Positions 8,491-17,003 of a DNA stretch of 64,000 nt are shown one piece after another. The notes under the pieces were generated by a model. The model was not told the origin of the DNA and searched no databases. It saw only the letters and a program-made list of their open reading frames with translations. The DNA is taken from assembly GCA_023436305.1 (NCBI GenBank), contig JAEZJQ010000021.1:1-64000 (forward strand), read 5' to 3'. Each line of letters begins with the position of its first letter. The stretch's first letter is position 1. The DNA comes from Bacillota bacterium. GTDB lineage: Bacteria > Bacillota > UBA4882 > UBA8346. A program made the position numbers and the translations under genes.

Positions 8491-8991
8491 CTATTTTTCT
8501 CCTTTTTCCTTTTTTGGTGTCCGGATCATGGCAACCTGTCCGGTTCGGACGATTTCTCTAATTCCGTAGGGTCTTAATAAGGCAATAATCGCCTCAACTT
8601 TTTCAAATCCGCCGGTAATTTCCACGATTACCGCCCGGCTGCTTACATCAACGATTTTGGCCCGAAAGATATCCACAATCTGCATTATCTCCGAACGGCT
8701 TTGCGAACCGGCATTCACCTTTATTAAGGCCAATTCGCGTTCCACCGCTTCCTTTACCGGAATATCGTTAACTTTTACTACATCGATCAACTTATATAAC
8801 TGTTTTGTAATTTGCTCCAATACTTGTTCGTCTTCAGCTTCCACCATGATGATCATTCGGGATAGATTCGGCTCCTCAGAATGACCCACCGCGATACTTT
8901 CGATATTATAGCCTCTCCGGCTAAATAGTCCGGCCACTCTGGCCATAACTCCTGATTGATTCACAACCAACGCCGAAATAATATGCCGCAT
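8491..8991 (-). CDS. ilvN: Acetolactate synthase small (regulatory) subunit
   Basis: Regulatory subunit of acetohydroxyacid synthase, which binds valine and stimulates the catalytic subunit. The 166-aa protein has an N-terminal ACT domain (HIISALVVNQSGVMARVAGLFSRRGYNIESIAVG) and the C-terminal small-subunit domain ending in the GPYGIREIVRTGQVAM-type segment (here RPYGIREIVRTGQVAMIR). Its ATG overlaps the ilvB stop (TGATG), so the two subunits are translationally coupled, as expected for a stoichiometric complex. Confidence 0.96.
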   Translation of the reverse strand: MRHIISALVVNQSGVMARVAGLFSRRGYNIESIAVGHSEEPNLSRMIIMVEAEDEQVLEQITKQLYKLIDVVKVNDIPVKEAVERELALIKVNAGSQSRSEIMQIVDIFRAKIVDVSSRAVIVEITGGFEKVEAIIALLRPYGIREIVRTGQVAMIRTPKKEKGEK

Positions 8992-10658
8992 CAGTCATTC
9001 ACCCCTATCATCTTACCTATTGAACCACCCGCCGGAACCATTGGCAAAACATTCTCCTCACGGTCAACCCGGCAATCAACCACTACCGGTCCCGGAGTAG
9101 CGAACGCTTCTTTTAACGTGCCATATAATTTACCGGCCTCGGTTATCCGATACCCTTTGGCCCCATATGCCTCGGCCACTTTGACGAAGTCAGGATTATG
9201 CTCCATAACGGTCCCGGAATAACGCTTATTAAAAAAGAGTTCTTGCCATTGCCGAACCATTCCCAAATAGAAATTATTAATGATGACCACTTTCACCGGT
9301 ATATTATTTTCCACTGCCGTTCCCAGTTCCTGAATATTCATCTGGAAACTGCCATCCCCGGCAATATTGACAACCAGCCGCCCGGGGTTGCCGACTTGAG
9401 CTCCGATGGACGCCGGAAATCCAAATCCCATCGTTCCTAATCCACCGGAGGTTATGAATGACCTGGGTTTAGTGAACCGGTAAAAATGGGCGGTCCACAT
9501 CTGGTGCTGCCCGACTTCAGTGCAGATAACCGCGTCTCCTTGAGTCAATTCACTGATGGTCTCAATCACCATTTGCGGTTTCAAACCGGTTTTTTCATAT
9601 TTTAAAGGATGTAAGGTCTTCCATTGATTGATTTGCGCCAACCACTCGGGGTTCTTTGTGGGAGTAACCCGTTCCAGAAGCATCTCCAATACTCCCTTGG
9701 CATCTCCTACAATTGGAATGTCATAACGCACATTTTTGCCAATCTCTGCCGGATCGATATCGATATGAATAATTCTCGCATTAGGAGCAAAGGTCTGGAT
9801 TTTCCCGGTAACCCGGTCGTCAAATCGGGCTCCTACCGCAATTAACAAATCGGTTTCGCAAACCGCAAAGTTGGCGGCAGCGGTACCATGCATACCTAAC
9901 ATTCCGAGGAACAAGGGATGAGCCGATGGAAACGCCGTCATTCCCATCAAGGTGGCTGTGACCGGAATCTCCATTCGTTCTGCCAGTTTCAAAAGTTCTT
10001 GTTCCGCGCCTGAAGTTATGATTCCCCCTCCAATATACAGGAGAGGTTTCTTTGCTTCCAGGAGCGCATCAGCGGCTTCTTTGACTTGACGGGTGTTTCC
10101 CACATAGTTGGGTTTATATCCCGGTAAATCCACGGTCTCCGGATATTCCAGCCGGTGTTTGGCGGCCTGCATATCTTTGGCAAAATCGACCAGAACCGGA
10201 CCCGGCCTGCCGGTGCTCGCAATATGAAACGCTTCTTTAATCACCCGCGGCAAATCTTTAACATCCCTCACCAAATAATTATGTTTGGTGATCGGAATGG
10301 TGATCCCGGTAATGTCGGCCTCCTGAAACGAATCGCTGCCGAGCAGCGTGGTGGGTACCTGGCCGGTAATGGCCACCAGGGGAACTGAGTCCATATAAGC
10401 ATTGGCAATCCCGGTAACCAGATTGGTGGCCCCTGGACCCGAGGTGGCCAGACAAACTCCGGTTTTTCCGGTGCTTCGGGCATAGCCGTCGGCAGCGTGG
10501 ACCGCGCCTTGCTCATGCCGGACCAAGATATGACGAATTTTGGAATCGTAAAGCGCATCATAAATCGGAATCACTTGTCCGCCGGGGTATCCGAAAATAA
10601 CATCAACCCCTTCTTTTTGTAAACATTCGAGTAAAAGTTCCGCACCTGAGATCTTCAT
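8991..10658 (-). CDS. ilvB: Acetolactate synthase large (catalytic) subunit
   Basis: Thiamine-diphosphate enzyme making acetolactate and acetohydroxybutyrate in valine, leucine and isoleucine synthesis. The 555-aa sequence has the N-terminal TPP-binding VIFGYPGGQVIPIYDALYDS with the catalytic Glu in VRHEQGAVHAADGYAR, a central FAD-type domain (VGARFDDRVTGKI) and the C-terminal TPP motif GDGSFQMN...NN. The start ATG follows AAGGAG with 7-nt spacing. It is coupled to ilvN downstream. ilvD lies upstream on the same strand but is separated by 574 bp carrying a short mobile-like element. Confidence 0.97.
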   Translation of the reverse strand: MKISGAELLLECLQKEGVDVIFGYPGGQVIPIYDALYDSKIRHILVRHEQGAVHAADGYARSTGKTGVCLATSGPGATNLVTGIANAYMDSVPLVAITGQVPTTLLGSDSFQEADITGITIPITKHNYLVRDVKDLPRVIKEAFHIASTGRPGPVLVDFAKDMQAAKHRLEYPETVDLPGYKPNYVGNTRQVKEAADALLEAKKPLLYIGGGIITSGAEQELLKLAERMEIPVTATLMGMTAFPSAHPLFLGMLGMHGTAAANFAVCETDLLIAVGARFDDRVTGKIQTFAPNARIIHIDIDPAEIGKNVRYDIPIVGDAKGVLEMLLERVTPTKNPEWLAQINQWKTLHPLKYEKTGLKPQMVIETISELTQGDAVICTEVGQHQMWTAHFYRFTKPRSFITSGGLGTMGFGFPASIGAQVGNPGRLVVNIAGDGSFQMNIQELGTAVENNIPVKVVIINNFYLGMVRQWQELFFNKRYSGTVMEHNPDFVKVAEAYGAKGYRITEAGKLYGTLKEAFATPGPVVVDCRVDREENVLPMVPAGGSIGKMIGVND

Positions 10659-11232
10659 GAACAGCTCTCCTTCCCCGCGGTAAAAAATGTTATTCTTATC
10701 ATAAGCCAGGATTAGAGAAAAGTCAAGTTACGATATCAAAATTGTAATCGCTCTTCAATACTGGGTTCCCCGATTCGCGTTTTAATATAATTAGCAATAG
10801 AGAGTTCTTTTGTTTTTGATTCTTATGTAATTGTTTTCACAGAAGGATTTGTTTGTGTTTGTTAAATTTTTCTTGATGCCGGGAGCCGAATTTTTATTTT
10901 AAAATCTCATTGTCGATATTATAAACCCCAAAAATAATATTTTCGGTGCGGCTTCCAGAATAAAAACGAGGCTGTCTCAAAAAGTATTTCAAAAACGGGA
11001 AGATATACTAATATAGCAACCTTAAAACAACATATTGTATATCTTATTCGTTAAAAATATTTTTTGGGACAGCCCACTCTTGGGGTGATTTAAATCGCTA
11101 AATATGGATGTTCTTAACCATCAATAAATGTTGGCCGCTGATTTTAATTATACAACAGCTATTCGAACCGCTCCGGTATTGGCCGACGGCATTCTTACTT
11201 TATAACCGCTCCAGTATTTGCCGACGGCATTC
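10659..11232. other. ilvD-ilvB intergenic region
   Basis: No gene of its own is visible in 574 bp. It holds a 105-bp inverted-repeat element (10970-11074) and two tandem copies of the ilvD 3' end (11166-11241). The part near ilvB is AT-rich and could carry an ilvB promoter, but none is convincing. Confidence 0.7.
10970..11074. repeat. 105-bp MITE-like inverted-repeat element, copy 1
   Basis: The ends are GGCTGTCTCAAAAAGTATTT and, inverted, GGCTGTCCCAAAAAATATT, with longer imperfect self-complementarity through the body. The centre shares the motif ATATAGCAAC..TYAAARCAA with the element at 55682-55787. The ends resemble terminal repeats of known insertion sequences of the GAGACAGCC type, so it is probably a non-autonomous derivative. 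Confidence 0.7.
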
Positions 11233-11262
11233 CTACTTTAGAACCGCTCCGGTATTGGCCGA
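11166..11262. repeat. 38-bp tandem repeat duplicating the 3' end of ilvD
   Basis: Two complete 38-bp units (11166-11203 and 11204-11241) and a partial third (11242-11262) that is the last codons of ilvD itself. Each begins aaccgctccRgtatt. Read on the minus strand, each unit re-encodes the C-terminus SANTGAV(L/I)K and, in the first duplicate, a stop. The units differ by a few substitutions. Confidence 0.85.
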
Positions 11263-12891
11263 AGTGACCAGCCGGCTGTAACGGCCCAGATAACCGGTTT
11301 TAACCCGGGGTTCGGGTTGCTTCCATTCCGCTTTGCGCTTGGCTAATTCCTCGGGGCTCACCAATAGATCAACCTTCTTCTCCGGAATATCAATCTGGAT
11401 CAAGTCGCCTTCCTTTACTAACGCAATGGGTCCACCGTCCATAGCTTCCGGTGAAATATGGCCGATGGAAGCGCCCCGGGAAGCGCCGGAGAACCGGCCA
11501 TCCGTTAATAACGCAACCTCTTTATCAAGACCCATTCCGGCAATGGCTGAAGTCGGCCCTAGCATCTCCCTCATTCCAGGTCCACCCTTGGGTCCTTCGT
11601 AACGGATCACCACAATATCCCCCGAAACAATCTTTCCGCCCAGAATGGCCTTGATCGCCAGTTCTTCGCTGTCAAATACCCGGGCCGGACCCTTGTGCTT
11701 CATCATTTCCGGGGCTACTGCCGCCTGTTTCACCACACTCCCGTCCGGTGCCAGGCTCCCCCAAAGGATGGCCAGCCCGCCTTCCTGATGATACGGCTGA
11801 TCGATGGATTTAATCACATCCGGCCGTTTAACACTGACCCCGGCAATATTTTCACCAATAGTCTTTCCGGTAACCGTTTTTTGATCGGTATAAATTAGTC
11901 CCTTAGTGTTAAGGACCGTCATAACTGCCGGTATTCCACCCGCTTCATCCAAATCTTGAATATGATGAATGCCTCCCGGCCGCAAATATGCCAAATGAGG
12001 CGTCTTCTTACTGACTTGGTTCACCCAGTCCAGCTTTAAATCGATTCCCACTTCATGAGCAATGGCCGGCAGATGCAATGCCGTATTGGTGGAACCACCG
12101 ATAGCCATGTCGACAGTATAGGCGTTAGCAAAAGCTTTTTCAGTCATAATTTCCCGAGGTCGTAAATCGGCTTGGATTAAATCCATCACTTTCATCCCGG
12201 CGATTTTCGCTAGCCGAATCCGACGGGCATCCACCGCCGGAATCGTGCCATTCCCCGGCAATCCCATTCCCAATACTTCCGTCATACAGTTCATGGTATT
12301 GGCCGTAAACATCCCTGCACAGGAACCGCAACCTGGACATGCTGTATCTTCCAGTTCTTTCAAATCCGCCTCCGACATTTTCCCGGCTGAAACCGCCCCA
12401 ACCCCTTCAAAAAGCGAGTTCAGATCAGCCCGTTGCCCCCGGAAGTTGCCGGCCAGCATTGGCCCACCGCTTATAAAAATACTGGGCAAATTTATCCGCC
12501 CCGCTGCCATTAACATTCCGGGGATAATTTTATCACAGTTCGGCACAAAGACCACGCCGTCTAAGGCATGAGCCAAAACCATACTCTCTATGGAATCCGC
12601 GATCAGCTCCCGGCTAGCCAGGGAGTACTTCATTCCTTCATGCCCCATGGCGATACCATCACATACGCCGATGACACCAAACTCAATGGGTGTTCCACCG
12701 GCCATTCTAACCCCGGCTTTCACAGCTTCCACAATTGTATCCAAATGAATATGCCCCGGAATAATCTCATTGGCGGAATTCGCAATACCCACTAACGGCC
12801 GTGACAATTCCTCATCAGTATAACCCATGGCTTTAAATAAAGAGCGGTGCGGAGCTCTTTCAACACCGCATAAAACGTTAGAACTCTTCAT
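11233..12891 (-). CDS. ilvD: Dihydroxy-acid dehydratase
   Basis: Iron-sulphur dehydratase converting 2,3-dihydroxy-isovalerate or -methylvalerate to 2-oxo acids. The 552-aa product has cluster ligands in PNCDKIIPGML and CPGCGSCAGMFTANTMNCM, then MAIGGSTNTALHLPA and the C-terminal GRFSGASRGASIGHISPEA. I start it at the ATG at 12891, which has AAGGAGGT eight nt upstream and gives MKSSNVLCGVERAPHRSLF. A longer frame from 12933 lacks support. Its final codons SANTGAVLK are duplicated twice in tandem just downstream. The leader contains a short ORF and a terminator-like hairpin. Confidence 0.97.
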   Translation of the reverse strand: MKSSNVLCGVERAPHRSLFKAMGYTDEELSRPLVGIANSANEIIPGHIHLDTIVEAVKAGVRMAGGTPIEFGVIGVCDGIAMGHEGMKYSLASRELIADSIESMVLAHALDGVVFVPNCDKIIPGMLMAAGRINLPSIFISGGPMLAGNFRGQRADLNSLFEGVGAVSAGKMSEADLKELEDTACPGCGSCAGMFTANTMNCMTEVLGMGLPGNGTIPAVDARRIRLAKIAGMKVMDLIQADLRPREIMTEKAFANAYTVDMAIGGSTNTALHLPAIAHEVGIDLKLDWVNQVSKKTPHLAYLRPGGIHHIQDLDEAGGIPAVMTVLNTKGLIYTDQKTVTGKTIGENIAGVSVKRPDVIKSIDQPYHQEGGLAILWGSLAPDGSVVKQAAVAPEMMKHKGPARVFDSEELAIKAILGGKIVSGDIVVIRYEGPKGGPGMREMLGPTSAIAGMGLDKEVALLTDGRFSGASRGASIGHISPEAMDGGPIALVKEGDLIQIDIPEKKVDLLVSPEELAKRKAEWKQPEPRVKTGYLGRYSRLVTSANTGAVLK

Positions 12892-12929
12892 AACGCATAC
12901 CTCCTTCAATAGTAAATAGAAAGTTGCCT

Positions 12930-13040
12930 TCAAAATCTATCCATAGGATGAACAATGCCAATGAAGCAACTTGGTATTAAAAAACCAATTTGCAATTGTG
13001 AGTTCATTACAAATTGGTTAAGCATCATTTCGGCATTCAT
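12930..13040 (-). CDS. Possible 36-aa leader peptide of ilvD
   Basis: ATG at 13040 after AGGAAAG; stop TGA about 40 nt before ilvD. The second half is rich in branched-chain residues (GFLIPSCFIGIVHP). The hairpin at 12977-13019 lies within it. This is compatible with translation-coupled attenuation of ilvD but could be chance. No T-box core is visible. Confidence 0.35.
   Translation of the reverse strand: MNAEMMLNQFVMNSQLQIGFLIPSCFIGIVHPMDRF
12977..13019 (-). terminator. Terminator-like hairpin in the ilvD leader
   Basis: A 10-bp perfect stem AACCAATTTG/CAAATTGGTT with a 17-nt loop is followed by TTTTAATA on the minus strand, about 90 nt before the ilvD ATG. It is either an attenuator or a second terminator for the upstream gene. 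Confidence 0.6.
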
Positions 13041-13061
13041 AAAATCTTTCCTGCCGTGTTC

Positions 13062-13114
13062 AAAAAAAAAATCCAAATATCCGAAGAACCACGATTAATG
13101 TTCCTCTATTTGGA
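13062..13114 (-). terminator. Terminator of the DUF2512 gene
   Basis: The minus strand shows CCAAATA...TATTTGG with an inner GAGGAAC/GTTCTTC stem, followed by nine consecutive T residues, 75 nt downstream of the DUF2512 stop. Confidence 0.8.
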
Positions 13115-13190
13115 ATGGATTAATGGATAATTAAAATATTTGCTGCTTTTATTCCGAAGTATCTTCTTGAACGTCAGGGTAAAGCAGTAA

Positions 13191-13556
13191 TTACGGATTC
13201 TCTATATTTTTTCCGGGCGCCTGCGTAGTTAGCAGATATAAATGAAAGAACCATTCTCCGGCCGCCAGAACCACAGCGATAGTCCAGACTCCGGCGGTGG
13301 TTAAAATGAATTGCGGTAAGGCCCGGGCCATAGACCATACCACCAGCGCTCCCAACCCCAGGTCCGCCAGCACCGCCACTAAATTTCCAAACTTGGGTAA
13401 TATCCACATGTCGCCGGCCAGGTAACTTATCGCCACCAATATCAATCCGGTTATAATAGTCTGCGTCCATGTGCTCTTACCGAAGATTGGAATCAAAATG
13501 AACAGAACTGCCAAAACCAGAATGGTTTTAATCATTAAATTGGTTAAATTTTTCAT
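13191..13556 (-). CDS. DUF2512 family membrane protein (YndM-like)
   Basis: A 121-aa protein of four hydrophobic segments with the family signature SYLAGDMWILPKFGNLVAVLADLGLGALV. DUF2512 proteins, found mainly in spore formers, have no established function. A longer frame upstream is open, but the ATG at 13556 (MKNLTNLMIKTILVL) is preceded by AGAAGGGAT and gives the normal family length. It forms a likely two-gene unit with the small membrane protein at 13598-13945. Confidence 0.8.
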   Translation of the reverse strand: MKNLTNLMIKTILVLAVLFILIPIFGKSTWTQTIITGLILVAISYLAGDMWILPKFGNLVAVLADLGLGALVVWSMARALPQFILTTAGVWTIAVVLAAGEWFFHLYLLTTQAPGKNIENP

Positions 13557-13597
13557 CGGTATCCCTTCTAAAATATAGATTTTTGATACAAATCTGT

Positions 13598-13945
13598 TTA
13601 CAGCTTTGTTTGAGTCCGGAATGGCTTCACCAATAATAAATTCAACCCGGCAATAACCGCCGCCGCTAATAACGAACCGCCCAAAGGAACATGGCCGCCT
13701 TGAATCGCGAAAGTTACCGTAAATATAATAAAAGTAGCCGTCAAGAAATGAATAACTATCCGGCCCCATTGATTCATCCTGGCCCCGAGCAATGCAATTA
13801 CCGCCAAGTCCCCAATCACGATTAACACCGACAATAGAAGCAGCCACAATATCGTCAAGGCGCTAAAACCGGGGACGAAATATCCAATGGTATATAAGAC
13901 CACGAATGGAATTAAAAATCTTACGAACAAAACGAATATCGCCAT
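13598..13945 (-). CDS. Small membrane protein of unknown function
   Basis: 115 aa with about four transmembrane helices; contains GYFVPGFSALTILWLLLL and GDLAVIALLGARMNQWGR. It resembles DUF2512 in size and layout, but I cannot assign it with certainty. The ATG at 13945 lies nine nt after AAGGA; the GTG six nt upstream is too close to that site. It ends 41 nt before the DUF2512 gene and is probably co-transcribed. Confidence 0.65.
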   Translation of the reverse strand: MAIFVLFVRFLIPFVVLYTIGYFVPGFSALTILWLLLLSVLIVIGDLAVIALLGARMNQWGRIVIHFLTATFIIFTVTFAIQGGHVPLGGSLLAAAVIAGLNLLLVKPFRTQTKL

Positions 13946-13996
13946 GATCACTCTTCCTTCGATTTTTTGTCCAATGAAGGCATCAACAGAAACCGG

Positions 13997-14596
13997 TTAA
14001 ATTGCGAACACATGCCGGCCAATTCGATTAATTATCCGGCGAGCCCAGATCCATGGATTCACCGGTTTAGACGGATTGAAAAAATAAATTGCTCCACCGG
14101 AAGGGTCCCACCCCGCCAGAGCATCCCGGGCGGCTTTTTCTGCCTCTGAGCTTGGGGAACGATTAATGATACCATTACTTACCGATTCAAAAGCGTGGGG
14201 CTGATAAATAACCCCCGCCAAGGTCTTAGGGAACTTCGAATCTTGAACCCGATTTAAGACGACTCCTCCAACCGCCACTTTCCCTACATAAGGTTCCGCT
14301 CCGGCTTCCGCGAATATTAATCTGGCAAGTAAAGCGCTATCACCAGTTGTCCTGGTTGGAGCCGCTGCGTACCCTTCCCCGGTCGGTATATTTATTCTTT
14401 GTCCGATTCGTACCGAATCCCCTATGCCATTCCTCGCTTTGATCGCATTGGCAGTTACTCCGGTCCGTTTGGCGATATCGAATAAAGTATCTCCTCGGCG
14501 TATAGTATACGTCCAATCAGCCTGTACCTCGGTGCTACTGAAGTATAAGCTCACCAAAACAATGACTCCTAGCAGGCAAACTATTTTTATCTTCAC
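13997..14596 (-). CDS. LysM-SleB/CwlJ-type cell wall (spore cortex) hydrolase
   Basis: Secreted enzyme of about 199 aa. It has a signal peptide (MKIKIVCLLGVIVLVSLYFS), one LysM domain (YTIRRGDTLFDIAKRTGV...IGQRINIP, about residues 30-75) and a C-terminal Hydrolase_2 domain with ARLIFAEAGAEPYVGKVAV, whose Glu is the presumed catalytic residue, and the VGGVVLNRV helix. SleB relatives are lytic transglycosylases acting on spore cortex at germination; vegetative LysM members also exist. I take the GTG at 14596, eight nt after AGGAAG, over the GTG three codons upstream. Confidence 0.85.
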   Translation of the reverse strand: MKIKIVCLLGVIVLVSLYFSSTEVQADWTYTIRRGDTLFDIAKRTGVTANAIKARNGIGDSVRIGQRINIPTGEGYAAAPTRTTGDSALLARLIFAEAGAEPYVGKVAVGGVVLNRVQDSKFPKTLAGVIYQPHAFESVSNGIINRSPSSEAEKAARDALAGWDPSGGAIYFFNPSKPVNPWIWARRIINRIGRHVFAI

Positions 14597-14831
14597 ATCG
14601 ATCACTTCCTAATATCAGTTATTAGGAATAGTATAGATTAATTTCACGAAAAATATCCTTAAACATACCGAATCATGAAATTCTTCATTTTAGTGTTTTC
14701 CCCCTAACTTCCAAAAGGAAAATGAGCCGCTCCATCGAAAATAAACAAACGATTTAAATAAGTATTTTTACTCATCTTTACGCTTCAATCTTCAACCTTC
14801 AAACTTCCATTTATTAAAAGGAGCGATCCCC

Positions 14832-16055
14832 ATGAACAAAATGTATATTTTCTCGGCCATTATCCTTGTTTTGCTACTCTCTTATGCCGTCATCGGAACC
14901 GAACTGTTTTTCAACCCCCCCCCCGTCAAATTGGTCAATTCGACCACGGCGGTTGAATCCCCTGGGCCGAATAGTATTAATGGTATACCTCCGGCCAAAA
15001 ATCCCGGGCGAGATTCGGAGCGTAGTCAGGAGCCATTAGCCGCGCCCCAAAATAAATTTCAAACCCCCGCCCGTATTTATGGAATCTATAGCACTTCCTG
15101 GGTGGCTGGTTCGAAACGAATCGATACCATCATTGATTTTATTAAACAGACCAAAATTAACACCATAGTCATTGATGTCAAGGATGATACCGGTATCATC
15201 AGTTTTCCCAGCGAAGTTCCCCTGGCCCGGGAAATCGGAGCCGGTTCAAAACGGATCGCTAATTTGAAAGAATTATTAACCCGGCTAAAGCAGGAAAAAA
15301 TCTATACCATTGCCCGGATTGTGGTTTTTAAAGATCCTTTGCTGGCCCAAAAACACCCGGAGATTGCCGTTCAAGATAAAAATGGCGGTTTGTGGCGGGA
15401 CCGGAAGGGAATGACCTGGGTTGATCCGAATAACCGGATGGTTTGGAAATACAACCTGGATATCGCCAAGGAAGCTATTAATTTGGGATTTTCGGAGATT
15501 CAATTTGATTATGTCCGGTTCTTAAGCGACGGTTTACTAAAAAATTGCATTTATCCTTTTTCCAAAGGAGAGCGGAAAGAAGATGTCATCCGTAATTTCT
15601 TGCTCTATGCCAAAAAAGATATAAATGCCATGGGCGCTCCTTTATCCGCTGATATTTTCGGACTGGTCTTATCTATTCAAGACGATTTAAATATCGGCCA
15701 GAAGCTGGAAAAAATTGCTGAAGCGGTGGATTATATCTCACCAATGGTCTATCCTTCCCATTATCCGAAAGGTTCTTTCGGCTATAACGAACCCAACCGA
15801 TACCCTTATGAAATTATTTCTAAAGCTATGCAAGATGGAACCAAGCGCCTAAATGGCAGCGCCGCTAAATTTCGCCCTTGGTTGCAGGACTTTGATTTAG
15901 GATACCCTCCCTACCGGAGCGAACAACTTGCCGCCCAAGTTAAAGCGCTCGAAGACAACGGAATCTATGACTTTCTGTTCTGGAATCCCACCAATCGTTA
16001 TGATCTGGACAGATATTCAGTATTTAAAAACGAATCGCGACCGATCAATCAATAG
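14832..16055 (+). CDS. Putative glycoside hydrolase, DUF4015 family
   Basis: A 407-aa protein with an N-terminal signal or anchor (YIFSAIILVLLLSYAVIG), a Pro-rich linker to about residue 80, then a TIM-barrel-like domain: GIYSTSWVAG, NTIVIDVKDDTG, EIQFDYVRF, ADIFGLV, SPMVYPSHYP and FWNPTNRYD. The acidic residues of KDDTG and FDYVRF are where family members place their putative active site. The substrate is not established. The start ATG has AAGGAGCG upstream. It diverges from the SleB-like gene and sits in a cluster of wall enzymes, suggesting an envelope or spore role. Confidence 0.85.
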   Translation: MNKMYIFSAIILVLLLSYAVIGTELFFNPPPVKLVNSTTAVESPGPNSINGIPPAKNPGRDSERSQEPLAAPQNKFQTPARIYGIYSTSWVAGSKRIDTIIDFIKQTKINTIVIDVKDDTGIISFPSEVPLAREIGAGSKRIANLKELLTRLKQEKIYTIARIVVFKDPLLAQKHPEIAVQDKNGGLWRDRKGMTWVDPNNRMVWKYNLDIAKEAINLGFSEIQFDYVRFLSDGLLKNCIYPFSKGERKEDVIRNFLLYAKKDINAMGAPLSADIFGLVLSIQDDLNIGQKLEKIAEAVDYISPMVYPSHYPKGSFGYNEPNRYPYEIISKAMQDGTKRLNGSAAKFRPWLQDFDLGYPPYRSEQLAAQVKALEDNGIYDFLFWNPTNRYDLDRYSVFKNESRPINQ

Positions 16056-16076
16056 CATTGAAAAAGTCCGGTCACG

Positions 16077-16107
16077 CAGGGTCCGCCTTCTTCAAAGGCG
16101 GACCCTG
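16077..16107 (+). terminator. Strong hairpin after the DUF4015 gene
   Basis: A 13-bp perfect stem cagggtccgcctt/aaggcggaccctg with a 5-nt loop, 21 nt after the stop. The following tract is only moderately T-rich (GTAACTTCAGTTTT). Confidence 0.65.
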
Positions 16108-16187
16108 TAACTTCAGTTTTAGAATGTTTTAAATGTATCTAAAAATAGCCACCATAATCTATATCCCGGATTGAAACCCCACTTTGA

Positions 16188-16856
16188 TCATACCAACCTC
16201 CGAGCACTGTAAAATTTGTATTTATAATAACCGTTATTCATATTGCTGACTTTTACAACACCGGCTCCTGAGGAAGCGTGAATAAAATCTCCATTACCCA
16301 GATAAATACCCACATGATTAATCTTGTGGGTATTCAATGTCCTGAAAAAAACCAGATCTCCCGAGAGTAACTCCTCTTTGTTAACTGCCATCCCCATCTT
16401 CATTTGCGCGGCGGCATTATGTGGCAGTTTCCAACCGAATTGGGAATAAATAAACATTGTAAATCCCGAGCAATCAAAACCCCGCAATGAAGATCCGCCG
16501 TACCGGTATTTAATTCCCAAGTACCGCAGCGCCAAACCGGATATCTTTCCCGCTTTGGCGAAAAATCGTTCCCGCGATTCAATAGTTTCGGGATCGGTGG
16601 TTATATATTTTTGAAAAACCCAACCTTCCAAACCATCCCCTAACTTTACTTGCATCCATTCTCCTTGCCTCCCTTCAACAATCACTATGTTTCCTTGCGA
16701 CATCACCGTCAATATCCTGGCTGTACCTGAAGCGGATTCCCGCAAATTTACCTTTGCACCCGTAATCAACCCCCGTAGAGGAAGTTCTTCACCCAAAGCT
16801 ACCGTGGATAAGCCAATACCAAAGAGAAATATTCCAAACAGCCATGTTTTCATCAT
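16188..16856 (-). CDS. Secreted SH3b-NlpC/P60 peptidoglycan endopeptidase
   Basis: A 222-aa product. Signal peptide at about residues 1-22 (ending VALGEE), a bacterial SH3 domain (GLITGAKVNLRESASGTARI to GWVFQKYI, about 28-88) and an NlpC/P60 domain with the catalytic Cys in FDCSGFTMF, His in INHVGIYLG and the third polar residue in DFIHASS. Such enzymes cut peptide cross-links of the cell wall, usually D-Glu-gamma-diamino acid bonds. Either of two adjacent ATGs (16856 or 16853) could be used after GGGAG. Confidence 0.9.
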   Translation of the reverse strand: MMKTWLFGIFLFGIGLSTVALGEELPLRGLITGAKVNLRESASGTARILTVMSQGNIVIVEGRQGEWMQVKLGDGLEGWVFQKYITTDPETIESRERFFAKAGKISGLALRYLGIKYRYGGSSLRGFDCSGFTMFIYSQFGWKLPHNAAAQMKMGMAVNKEELLSGDLVFFRTLNTHKINHVGIYLGNGDFIHASSGAGVVKVSNMNNGYYKYKFYSARRLV

Positions 16857-17003
16857 ATTTTCTCCCAGTTAAAATTGAGAATGGTACAATTCAATGAATA
16901 AAACTGATTCAAATATTTAATTTTCCACCCTTCAAACAACACGCTTTTTTAAACATAATCTCCCGGTGACACGCATATATAAAGCCAGGGGGATTCGTTA
17001 ATT

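Noticed and set aside
12892..13173. T-box riboswitch upstream of ilvD
   Set aside because: No AGGGTGGTACCGCG-like core or specifier loop is visible; only two hairpins with T-runs.
13557..13847. N-terminal extension of the DUF2512 frame
   Set aside because: Overlaps the adjacent membrane-protein gene in another frame; the internal ATG has the ribosome site and the family start.
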